Source of the DNA: a virus
Length of the DNA: 37,419 bases
Strand: one strand, 5' to 3'
IMG/VR virus record: IMGVR_UViG_3300010392_000074
Span: 1-37,419 of that record
The notes beneath the pieces are model-generated. The model was not told the origin of the DNA. It did no database searches and was given only the letters and a program-made list of their open reading frames with translations. Shown here in pieces: positions 31,840-37,419 of this stretch. The position numbers and the translations under genes are program-made. Position 1 is the first letter of the stretch, and every line of letters starts with the position of its first letter.

Positions 31840-32724
31840 ATGAGCGATATCAAGAAAAAAAACAATGCCAAGAAAGCGGATTACCCCAAGCCAATTGCAG
31901 CCGATCCAGTTCAGACAGCGTCTGTTGAGGAGGGCGTGACTGTTTCCGTTGAGATGGGCGGGAAAAGTTCTGGCCCCAGCAAGTCAGTAAAGGAAGCAGC
32001 CAAGAAGCTGAAGCAAATGGACAAAGGCAAAGAGGAGGGAGATTTCAGGAAAACACTTGAAGAGGAAGGCGCGATAAGGGCAGAGGTCTATTTGCAAGTC
32101 GGACATGACGTCAGTTCGTTCCAAGCTCAACCCGACAAGCCAGGGAGCACAAACAACCCGCTACAGTTCGCCCAGGTCAACTGCATCAAGCAGAAGGTGG
32201 AAGCAACTAACGGAGCTTGCGCGATCAGGGTTCCCATTGTTCGAGGAGATATAAGGGACTGGTCGAAGTCTGGAGTTTTGGCCATAGACCTATCTGCCTC
32301 AAAGGAGGTGTTGAAAAGGCCAGGGAAGGACGAGGAGGTTGATATCACACTGACTCAAACTTGGGAGAAGGCCACCATTTCTAGGCGGACGATTGTGCGC
32401 GAAAGCGACACGACTAAAAATGTCGAAATGGTCCCGCACGATCCGCGAGACTTTCCGAACATGGACGCACTATTCGATGCTCGTAAAAGGAGAACTAGTT
32501 CAGGACGAATTGTTGTTTCAGCTGAGCAGCTAAAGAGAATAGCAGAGTATGCATCAAAACACGGAGACGGGACGATTCTTTTGGACATTGCAGACCACGA
32601 GACGCAGCTTTATTGCGAGGTCCCTGTAGACGAGTGTGGCGTGGCTGAGATTATTGTTTGCCCGTTTTCAGCTCGGGACATAAGCGATCCCTACCGAGGG
32701 GCTGTCAAAATCACTGAAAGATAA
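31840..32724 (+). CDS. Possible sliding-clamp-like protein
   Basis: A 294-residue protein. The first ~70 residues are lysine-rich and probably unfolded. The C-terminal half has the order seen in phage clamp-like proteins: CIKQKVEATNGACAIRVPI (about 113-131), FPNMDALFDARK, a VVSAEQLKRIAEYASKH helix, GTILLDIAD, then a final GVAEIIVCPF strand. Beta clamps tether polymerase and other factors. The phage encodes no polymerase, so it would recruit host enzymes. The identification is by pattern only. Confidence 0.45.
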   Translation: MSDIKKKNNAKKADYPKPIAADPVQTASVEEGVTVSVEMGGKSSGPSKSVKEAAKKLKQMDKGKEEGDFRKTLEEEGAIRAEVYLQVGHDVSSFQAQPDKPGSTNNPLQFAQVNCIKQKVEATNGACAIRVPIVRGDIRDWSKSGVLAIDLSASKEVLKRPGKDEEVDITLTQTWEKATISRRTIVRESDTTKNVEMVPHDPRDFPNMDALFDARKRRTSSGRIVVSAEQLKRIAEYASKHGDGTILLDIADHETQLYCEVPVDECGVAEIIVCPFSARDISDPYRGAVKITER

Positions 32725-32728
32725 ATCG

Positions 32729-33313
32729 ATGACGACGTTTACCATTGGCACTGTTCCAGGGGATCTGTTTTCAACTCCTCCCTCGGACCTGAAACGATTC
32801 ATTCCTGTGCTTCGGGTTCAGGATCCCAGAGAGCCTGGATTCAATCGGCTAGAGCCATTTGTGCTAGATTCGAATGCCTACGTTGTATGGGCTCATGGGA
32901 ACAATTTTTACATGATGCGAATTCTTGAGGGATTCAAAACAGATGCAGCCTCAATTCCTCGCTTGCTTTGGCCATTGGTCAACCCTTTAGACCTGGGAAG
33001 GATAAGCTTCCTTTTTCATGACTGGCTGATCAAGCGCAAAGGGAGCGTTGAATCCTACCGATGGCGTCCGAATAACCGATCTTGGCATTTGGTCATTGGT
33101 AGGTTTTGGAACCGGACAGATGTTGACCGATTCTTCTTTCGATTGATGCGAGAGGAAATGGCTATGTGGCAGCTTCCAACCGGGAATGACTGGAAGTCTC
33201 GGCTGTCGCGTAGATGGCTAGTTTGGTCACGGAAACAACGACGTCGATGGGCTTTCCGGCTGATCCGATCTTACGTCGCAGCAAAAACAGCAGCCGGAAA
33301 AGGTGAATGGTAG
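32729..33313 (+). CDS. DUF1353 protein
   Basis: A 194-residue protein. The DUF1353 core GFKTDAASIPRLLWPL (about 68-83), followed by FLFHDWL about 15 residues later, is clear. The C-terminal third is arginine- and tryptophan-rich. DUF1353 is found almost only in phages and prophages and has no established activity; its conserved D and H residues suggest a metal-dependent enzyme. It starts four bases after the previous stop. Confidence 0.8.
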   Translation: MTTFTIGTVPGDLFSTPPSDLKRFIPVLRVQDPREPGFNRLEPFVLDSNAYVVWAHGNNFYMMRILEGFKTDAASIPRLLWPLVNPLDLGRISFLFHDWLIKRKGSVESYRWRPNNRSWHLVIGRFWNRTDVDRFFFRLMREEMAMWQLPTGNDWKSRLSRRWLVWSRKQRRRWAFRLIRSYVAAKTAAGKGEW

Positions 33314-33699
33314 AAGGTATGGACAACGAAAAAACACAAGCAGACAAGTCGCTAGATGAAACCACAAGCCAAGCATGCATGATGCTGACTGCTCTTTCCG
33401 GTGTGGCTTACGCGAACGCGAAAGCAAACGGATGGTGGGACAAGGGAGACCGGAACATCGGCGAGCTTTGTATGCTGATGGTCACTGAGATCGCTGAGGC
33501 ATACGAGGCGCACAGGAACGGAGACGCAATGGACGACAAGCTGCCTCAATACAAAGGGCTGCACGTAGAGCTTGCTGACACCATTATTCGGATTCTGGAC
33601 TACTGCGGACGAGAGGAAATCCCTATAGGGCAGCTCGTTAAAGAGAAAATGGAATTCAACAAAAGCCGAGGATATCGGCATGGAGGGAAAAAAGCGTGA
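33307..33699 (+). CDS. MazG-like nucleotide pyrophosphohydrolase
   Basis: A 130-residue protein of the all-alpha NTP pyrophosphatase group. ANGWWDKGDRNIGELCMLM leads to EIAEAYEAHRNG and HVELADTIIRILDYC, which supply the E..E and E..D metal-binding residues. These enzymes hydrolyse NTPs or ppGpp-like signals and can keep a starving host productive. ATG 33307 overlaps the previous gene by 7 bases; ATG 33319 is an alternative. Confidence 0.85.
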   Translation: MVEGMDNEKTQADKSLDETTSQACMMLTALSGVAYANAKANGWWDKGDRNIGELCMLMVTEIAEAYEAHRNGDAMDDKLPQYKGLHVELADTIIRILDYCGREEIPIGQLVKEKMEFNKSRGYRHGGKKA

Positions 33700-33899
33700 A
33701 ATCAGCGTGGCATGTATTTAGGGCGGGAATAATGCTCACAGGGGGAGCAATTCTGCTCCTTGTGGTCTTGTTTATCATGGTGGCACACCACAGGTCTTTT
33801 CCTCGGCGGGTGATGGTGGACGGGCACGAGTTTCTCGATACTCGCCCAGGATTGACAGACGCATATCAACACAGCCCAAACTGCTGGTGTGGACGATGA
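33696..33899 (+). CDS. Small membrane protein
   Basis: A 67-residue protein with GTG start overlapping the previous stop and GGAGG eleven bases upstream. Residues ~10-30 (AGIMLTGGAILLLVVLFIMVA) form a membrane span followed by HHRSFPRR. The C-terminal domain ends CWCGR. No family is recognised. It is one of three single-span peptides in the genome; one could act as a holin or inner spanin, but nothing shows which. Confidence 0.6.
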   Translation: MKSAWHVFRAGIMLTGGAILLLVVLFIMVAHHRSFPRRVMVDGHEFLDTRPGLTDAYQHSPNCWCGR

Positions 33900-34444
33900 T
33901 TATTAGAAAAATCAAAACGGAGCGAGACCCAGAAAGGCTCGTCTATCGAGATTTGGGTTCAGAGGACGAATGTCCAGAGCTTCAAATAGACCCAGAATTC
34001 AAAACGCAAAGCATCGAGACCGCAATCTCTGAACTAGGGTTTTCCGTGGTCGACATAGCTAAGGTGGTCAACAGGTGCAGAGAGCTTTTCGCTCAAGCAA
34101 GGGACAAGGCGCAAGGGGCGCACGAAGTAGCCTGGAAGTTGCGCCACGAGGCAAATTTGCAGGAAATGAATGGAAACGAGGCGCTCGTGATGATTCGGCA
34201 GCTGAATGAAAGAATCGACCAGCTGGAAAAGGTAGTGAGAGGACAAGGGGGAACCTCCGGCCAGGTCGAAATAAAAACACTGCCGTGTGCAAACTGTAAA
34301 TCGATCACAATCATCAGCGCGGGAGGGGACCCGTTTGATCATTGGGTTGAGTGCGAGGGATGTGGAGCCTGTGGGCCTATTGAAGACTCTCCAGCGCGTG
34401 CAGCATTAGCGTGGAATAGGCTTGTCCGGAGACAGAACGAATAG
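33896..34444 (+). CDS. Coiled-coil protein with C-terminal Lar-like zinc ribbon
   Basis: A 182-residue protein from ATG 33896 (overlap with the previous stop). Residues ~45-120 are helical coiled coil. The end has CANCKSITIISAGG, then VECEGCGACGPIEDSPARAALAWNRL. This matches the CxxC...C-x2-CGA-x-GP...A...AWN pattern of Lar-type restriction-alleviation zinc ribbons. Rac Lar enhances host self-methylation. The role here is suggested by the two methyltransferases nearby. Confidence 0.65.
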   Translation: MIIRKIKTERDPERLVYRDLGSEDECPELQIDPEFKTQSIETAISELGFSVVDIAKVVNRCRELFAQARDKAQGAHEVAWKLRHEANLQEMNGNEALVMIRQLNERIDQLEKVVRGQGGTSGQVEIKTLPCANCKSITIISAGGDPFDHWVECEGCGACGPIEDSPARAALAWNRLVRRQNE

Positions 34445-34451
34445 AAGTCCA

Positions 34452-34787
34452 ATGGAACAGCAAAACTTATTTGGTGGGCTAGACGCTCCAAAGCGACCAG
34501 ACCCGAAACGTCGAAGGATTCCGTTAGGTGAAATGAGCTGCGGACGATTCAAGGCGGAAAAAGGAATTGTGTGCTGGAAGACAAATGCAGAAGAGGAGCC
34601 ATGGGTTGCGTTCAAAAACCCTCCTGGACATGAAGGCAAGGGGCCGGTTGACGTGATCGCTGAACTAGCCCAATGGCTAGAGGACAAGAAGTTCATGACC
34701 TATGGAGACACGCAATACCAGGCGCTCACTCGGCTTTGCGACGCCCAAGGCATCATGATGCCGCTACACATGAGAAAGGAAGGATGA
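34452..34787 (+). CDS. Hypothetical protein with possible clamp-binding N-terminus
   Basis: A 111-residue protein from ATG 34452; the frame can be opened earlier only by TTG. It begins MEQQNLFGG, where QQNLF matches the bacterial beta-clamp-binding pattern Q-x-x-L-F. A basic segment (KRPDPKRRRIP) follows, then a folded acidic domain. No family is recognised. The motif hints that it binds the host clamp or the clamp-like protein at 31840. Confidence 0.55.
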   Translation: MEQQNLFGGLDAPKRPDPKRRRIPLGEMSCGRFKAEKGIVCWKTNAEEEPWVAFKNPPGHEGKGPVDVIAELAQWLEDKKFMTYGDTQYQALTRLCDAQGIMMPLHMRKEG

Positions 34788-34788
34788 C

Positions 34789-35142
34789 ATGGCAAGAGAC
34801 AGGCAAAGGAGCAACGCAAAGACACCGGGACACAGGGCAGCTGTGAGGCTTTACCCTACAAAAGGCAAGAAGTGCTTCGAATGCAAATCGAAAAGGGATT
34901 TGACTCGAGACCACATCGACCACGATCCCAGCAACAACAGTCCGGAAAACATCCGGATCTTGTGCAGGAAGTGCCACGGCAAAAAGGACGCCAATTATAG
35001 ATGGCGAAACCACAGCAAAACAAAGGGCTGCAAAACCTGCGGGAAGGTTTTTGAATATAAAAGGGCCAGACAAAAAACCTGCTCAAATCAATGCAGGCGA
35101 AAACTACAAGTAATAACGCTAAGGAAAGGGAAAGAGATATGA
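34789..35142 (+). CDS. HNH endonuclease
   Basis: A 117-residue protein. CFEC (29-32), DHIDHDPSNNSPENIRILCRKCH (41-63) and KKDAN form an HNH/zinc nuclease core, the acting residues being the DH pair, an N and the final H. A second CKTCGKVFEYKRARQKTCSNQC zinc finger (81-102) follows, as in homing-type HNH enzymes. It may be a free-standing homing endonuclease or help packaging; it lies far from the terminase. Confidence 0.85.
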   Translation: MARDRQRSNAKTPGHRAAVRLYPTKGKKCFECKSKRDLTRDHIDHDPSNNSPENIRILCRKCHGKKDANYRWRNHSKTKGCKTCGKVFEYKRARQKTCSNQCRRKLQVITLRKGKEI

Positions 35143-35399
35143 GGAAAGAGGCAGGGAGCGGTGCTCTGGGAAGGCTGAAAGCATCAAGGAGGAGAGGTTC
35201 AGGGGGGACAGTTGGCGCGAATTCGCTTGGGTCTCTACGGCACGCAGGGAATGCCGTAAACTCTGAGGTGAACTTCAGAAGCAAGCAGTCTCGTTGCTGT
35301 CACCAATGGCTAGAAGGTGAGGTGGCGTATGTTTGCTCGAAATGCCTGATGACCATTGACAAGGGGAACCCTTTACCAGAGAAAGGATGGCATGAATGA
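35139..35399 (+). CDS. Small basic protein with CxxC pair
   Basis: An 86-residue protein from ATG 35139, which overlaps the HNH stop and has AAGGGAAAGAG upstream; ATG 35091 is less likely. The N-terminal half is basic, glycine-rich and probably unfolded. The end has CCHQW, then CSKC, a short zinc ribbon. The last 8 bases overlap the methyltransferase gene. No family is recognised. Confidence 0.55.
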   Translation: MRKEAGSGALGRLKASRRRGSGGTVGANSLGSLRHAGNAVNSEVNFRSKQSRCCHQWLEGEVAYVCSKCLMTIDKGNPLPEKGWHE

Positions 35400-36378
35400 G
35401 CTTCATCTTTTCGCGGGTGCTGGTGGAGGAATTCTTGCAGGAAAGGCGCTCGGCTGGCGTTGTGTCTGTGCAGTGGAAAACAATCCATACCGTCAGCGCG
35501 TTCTCGTGCAGCGACAAAACGATAAAATCCTGGAGCCGTTTCCTATCTGGGACGACGTTCGAACATTTCTCGGGGCTCCATGGAGAGGTCTTGTTGACGT
35601 GGTTTCGGGAGGTTTCCCTTGCCAAGGCGTGTCAGCTGCAGGGAAAGGCGAGGGCCTTGAAGATTCCAGATCGGGATTATGGGGAGAGATGGCGAGGGTT
35701 ATTGGTGAAGTTCAACCAAGATTCGTGTTCGTGGAAAACAGCCCACTCCTTGTTTCAAGAGGAGGTCCCAGAGTCCTCTCTGATCTTGCCTCGATGGGGT
35801 ATGATGCGGTGTGGGGAGTTATGGGAGCGCATCACGTCGGTGCTCCCCACAAAAGAGACAGGATCTGGATCGTGGCGAACGCCGACCGCAAGCGACGGGC
35901 GGGGCGGGGCGTATGCAGACATGGAGAAGTTACGGAAGCGCCAGCAAGCCCACCATACAGAGCGACTTGCAGACCAGGTGAAGAATGCTCCGAGGATGTG
36001 GCCAACACCAACGAAGCACGGGAACCACAACAAAAAAGGAAGCAGTCCGCAGTCGGGAGATGGCTTGTCGACGGCAGTCAAGACCTGGCCGACGCCGAGA
36101 GCATCGGACGGGAGAAGGTCCCATGCTGGAAAAACGGACTCGACATCGATGCGGGTGAAATCGGGGCGTGGCACGCTTGGGGAGACAGTGTCCGACCAGG
36201 AGATCCGTGGAACCCTGAACCCATACTGGGTCGAGTGGCTGATGGGGTGGCCCATAGGCTTCACAGGGTTGAAGCCATTGGGGACGGACAGGTTCCAGCG
36301 GTGGCTGCAAGTATTTGGAGAATATTAAGCCAGGAGTTTAAGGCTTGCAGTGGAACAGGAAAGGAAGAGGAGATATGA
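35392..36378 (+). CDS. DNA cytosine-C5 methyltransferase
   Basis: A 328-residue enzyme from ATG 35392. LFAGAGGG (6-13) binds SAM, GGFPCQGVS has catalytic Cys77, ENSP (115-118) is motif VI, KRDRIWIVA (154-162) is motif VIII, and the C-terminal GRVADGV...IGDGQVPAVAASIW is motif IX/X. A long variable region in between should recognise the target. Motif VI reads ENS instead of the usual ENV, as in many phage enzymes. Within the variable region V/L-A-N/D-A/T recurs three times. The whole gene is overlapped by a second ORF in the +1 frame (35396-36328), which limits how it can evolve. Confidence 0.92.
   Translation: MNELHLFAGAGGGILAGKALGWRCVCAVENNPYRQRVLVQRQNDKILEPFPIWDDVRTFLGAPWRGLVDVVSGGFPCQGVSAAGKGEGLEDSRSGLWGEMARVIGEVQPRFVFVENSPLLVSRGGPRVLSDLASMGYDAVWGVMGAHHVGAPHKRDRIWIVANADRKRRAGRGVCRHGEVTEAPASPPYRATCRPGEECSEDVANTNEAREPQQKRKQSAVGRWLVDGSQDLADAESIGREKVPCWKNGLDIDAGEIGAWHAWGDSVRPGDPWNPEPILGRVADGVAHRLHRVEAIGDGQVPAVAASIWRILSQEFKACSGTGKEEEI
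35396..36328 (+). CDS. Overprinted ORF in the +1 frame of the methyltransferase (WPTP-repeat protein)
   Basis: 310 codons without a stop, starting at an ATG four bases after the methyltransferase ATG. The product shows features of a phage protein family I recognise: CSWKTA (111-116), PRWGMMRCGELWER (132-145), three W-x-T-P units (160, 202, 231) and the ending LNPYWVEWLMGWPIGFTGL (274-292). SWKTA is read from the DNA of motif VI, and WVEWLMG from the DNA of GRVADGV. Both products look conserved, so dual coding is likely. The alternative is that database entries for this frame are themselves miscalls. The function is unknown. Confidence 0.55.
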   Translation: MSFIFSRVLVEEFLQERRSAGVVSVQWKTIHTVSAFSCSDKTIKSWSRFLSGTTFEHFSGLHGEVLLTWFREVSLAKACQLQGKARALKIPDRDYGERWRGLLVKFNQDSCSWKTAHSLFQEEVPESSLILPRWGMMRCGELWERITSVLPTKETGSGSWRTPTASDGRGGAYADMEKLRKRQQAHHTERLADQVKNAPRMWPTPTKHGNHNKKGSSPQSGDGLSTAVKTWPTPRASDGRRSHAGKTDSTSMRVKSGRGTLGETVSDQEIRGTLNPYWVEWLMGWPIGFTGLKPLGTDRFQRWLQVFGEY

Positions 36379-36923
36379 ACCAAGAACATTACAATGAGAT
36401 TAAGAAAGGCGCAGAAAGAATGACACTAGAAAAAGCATTAGGTGAATATGAGCACGACGAGGAGCGAGACAAACCCATCGACGAGTTTGTAAAAGCGAAC
36501 AAAGCTGCATTCAAAAAGCAGTTGGATGTGTGGTTTTCAGAGGTTTTCGACCAGCATTACTACTGGCTGGAAGATAATGCCCCTATCGCGTTGACAGAGG
36601 AATCAGTTAGCCGCGCTAAGAAGCTGCTAACAGCAGTCTTGGAGGGCAACGAGGAAGCGGCTAAAGCGTTATTCGAATGCGATGATGAGCGACACGTTAC
36701 GATGGGGATCGACGCAGGGAAACCTTGGGCGAAAGTCGTTCACGGTCAACTCTCCATCACATCAGCTCAGAAGCTGCGGAAAGCCATTGTCGAAAAGCAC
36801 GCAGACTTACTGCGAACTAACTACATCAAAGACCTGGAGAGTCAGGTTGAAGGCATTCAGACACAGCTAAAGGAAGCGAACAAACGATTGACTGTTGCGG
36901 GTTTACAGGAGGTTTGCTGGTAG
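36375..36923 (+). CDS. Hypothetical helical protein
   Basis: A 182-residue protein from ATG 36375, overlapping the methyltransferase stop, with AGGAAGAGGAG upstream. Acidic and mostly helical, with a C-terminal coiled coil (YIKDLESQVEGIQTQLKEAN). No family is recognised. Confidence 0.6.
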   Translation: MNQEHYNEIKKGAERMTLEKALGEYEHDEERDKPIDEFVKANKAAFKKQLDVWFSEVFDQHYYWLEDNAPIALTEESVSRAKKLLTAVLEGNEEAAKALFECDDERHVTMGIDAGKPWAKVVHGQLSITSAQKLRKAIVEKHADLLRTNYIKDLESQVEGIQTQLKEANKRLTVAGLQEVCW

Positions 36924-36964
36924 TCTCCAGGAATTACACACACACAACAGGAAAGGTAGAGAAG

Positions 36965-37045
36965 ATGAATAACTGGTCGAGGTCGCGTATCGTTTGTAAG
37001 AGCTGCTGTGAGGTGCTGCAACAGGAGGAGTGGAAAAAGGAATGA
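36965..37045 (+). CDS. 26-residue cysteine-containing peptide
   Basis: ATG 36965 with AGGAAAGGTAGAG upstream opens 26 codons, including CKSCC. The stop TGA (37043-37045) overlaps the next ATG at 37042. Ribosome-binding site and coupling support translation. The function is unknown; it could also serve as a leader for the next gene. Confidence 0.45.
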   Translation: MNNWSRSRIVCKSCCEVLQQEEWKKE

Positions 37046-37314
37046 CCAATCTACCACCATGCCCTTGTTGTGGCGGGGAGTGCTACATACACGCTGGGAT
37101 GAGTGTGCTTATGTGCCGAGCCTGTGAATACGCCCTACCAGCCCAAGCCATCGCCCTCCACGAGCGGTTAGCGGGTAAATGTCGGTGGGAGCCACGAGGA
37201 CAAGGCTGGGCACGTAGCTGTGACGACTACAAGGAGACGGTCTATGCGCATGATATGCCGGGATCAGAATATTGCCCGGGCTGCGGTAAGCAGATTGAGG
37301 AGATTAGAGAATGA
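37042..37314 (+). CDS. Double zinc-ribbon protein (Lar-like)
   Basis: A 90-residue protein from ATG 37042. The first half has CPCCGGECYIHAG, then CRACEYALPAQAIALHERL, resembling Lar-type ribbons. The second half (CRWEPRG...C...YCPGCGK) matches the layout of the protein at 149-385. It therefore looks like a fusion of two ribbon types found separately elsewhere in this genome. The stop overlaps the next ATG. Confidence 0.6.
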   Translation: MTNLPPCPCCGGECYIHAGMSVLMCRACEYALPAQAIALHERLAGKCRWEPRGQGWARSCDDYKETVYAHDMPGSEYCPGCGKQIEEIRE

Positions 37315-37419
37315 GCGAGGCGTTTATATACTTATTGGATTGGGTTTCTGAAGGTAACACGGGTAAGCGTGCGACATTTGTTCTCGTTTCCCTATGGATT
37401 ATTGGATGGTCGTTTGCGG
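37311..37419 (+). CDS. Small membrane protein, N-terminal part (continues at base 1)
   Basis: ATG 37311 overlaps the previous stop and has GAGGAG upstream. The frame runs off the window and continues at bases 65-114 when the 64-base overlap is removed, giving 52 residues. The N-terminus MSEAFIYLLDWVSEG precedes the membrane span described for the 1-114 part. Confidence 0.6.
   Translation, partial: MSEAFIYLLDWVSEGNTGKRATFVLVSLWIIGWSFA
37356..37419. repeat. Terminal direct repeat, right copy
   Basis: This is an exact copy of bases 1-64. It shows that the sequence is circular or circularly permuted, with a unique length near 37,355 bp. See the left copy and the split gene 37311-37419/1-114. 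Confidence 0.95.

Noticed and set aside
1-37419. CRISPR array, insertion sequence or integrase
   Set aside because: No regularly spaced long repeats, transposase or recombinase motifs were seen; the repeats found are short iterons or coding repeats.

Overview
The window is a complete tailed-phage genome, probably assembled as a circle and cut open at an arbitrary point. Bases 1-64 are repeated exactly at 37356-37419, and joining the ends restores a 52-codon membrane-protein gene. The unique length is therefore about 37,355 bp. Genes are packed on the + strand, often with ATGA or GTGA stop/start overlaps. Only one convincing gene is on the - strand. No integrase, transposase, DNA polymerase or rRNA is recognisable. 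The head genes are of the phage Mu type (DUF935 portal, Mu I-like protease/scaffold, gp36-like protein), but there is no Mu transposition module. A tape measure of about 388 residues suggests a siphovirus with a short tail of about 58 nm (0.15 nm per residue). The host cannot be fixed from sequence. A lipoprotein signal, an envelope-type GT9 glycosyltransferase and a beta-helix tailspike point to a Gram-negative host.

Layout. (1) 31840 to 2326 across the junction: small-gene and accessory region with a possible clamp-like protein, DUF1353, MazG, HNH endonuclease, C5-cytosine methyltransferase, many zinc-ribbon proteins, an ASCH protein and a ParB-methyltransferase fusion. (2) 2323-9026: packaging and head (small and large terminase, portal, a lone - strand RHH regulator, gpG-like protein, protease/scaffold, cement, major capsid). 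(3) 9102-21045: fibre, lipoprotein, PAS-membrane protein, head-tail connector, tail tube, chaperone, tape measure and tail tip. (4) 21046-24512: early-looking small genes behind a sigma70-like promoter, then two glycosyltransferase-like genes. (5) 24597-28973: recombination and replication (RecT, RecB/Cas4-like exonuclease, RusA, a winged-helix initiator with an iteron array inside its own gene). (6) 28970-31187: a displaced minor head protein and a tailspike. (7) 31184-31839: a non-coding block with promoter, tRNA(CAU), a hairpin-rich segment and a strong terminator.

How it works together. RecT, the exonuclease and RusA form a recombination set. The initiator probably opens an origin marked by GTCACG repeats placed every 10 bp, as lambda O does inside its own gene. 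Two DNA methyltransferases and Lar-like zinc ribbons suggest protection from restriction. A motif, ATGTGGTAA, recurs at intergenic regions and promoters and may mark a phage regulon.

The most striking observation is at 35392-36378. The cytosine methyltransferase gene carries a second 310-codon ORF in the +1 frame, and both frames show recognisable family motifs. This looks like genuine overprinting. Next in interest are the phased origin repeats and the structured RNA candidate beside the tRNA.
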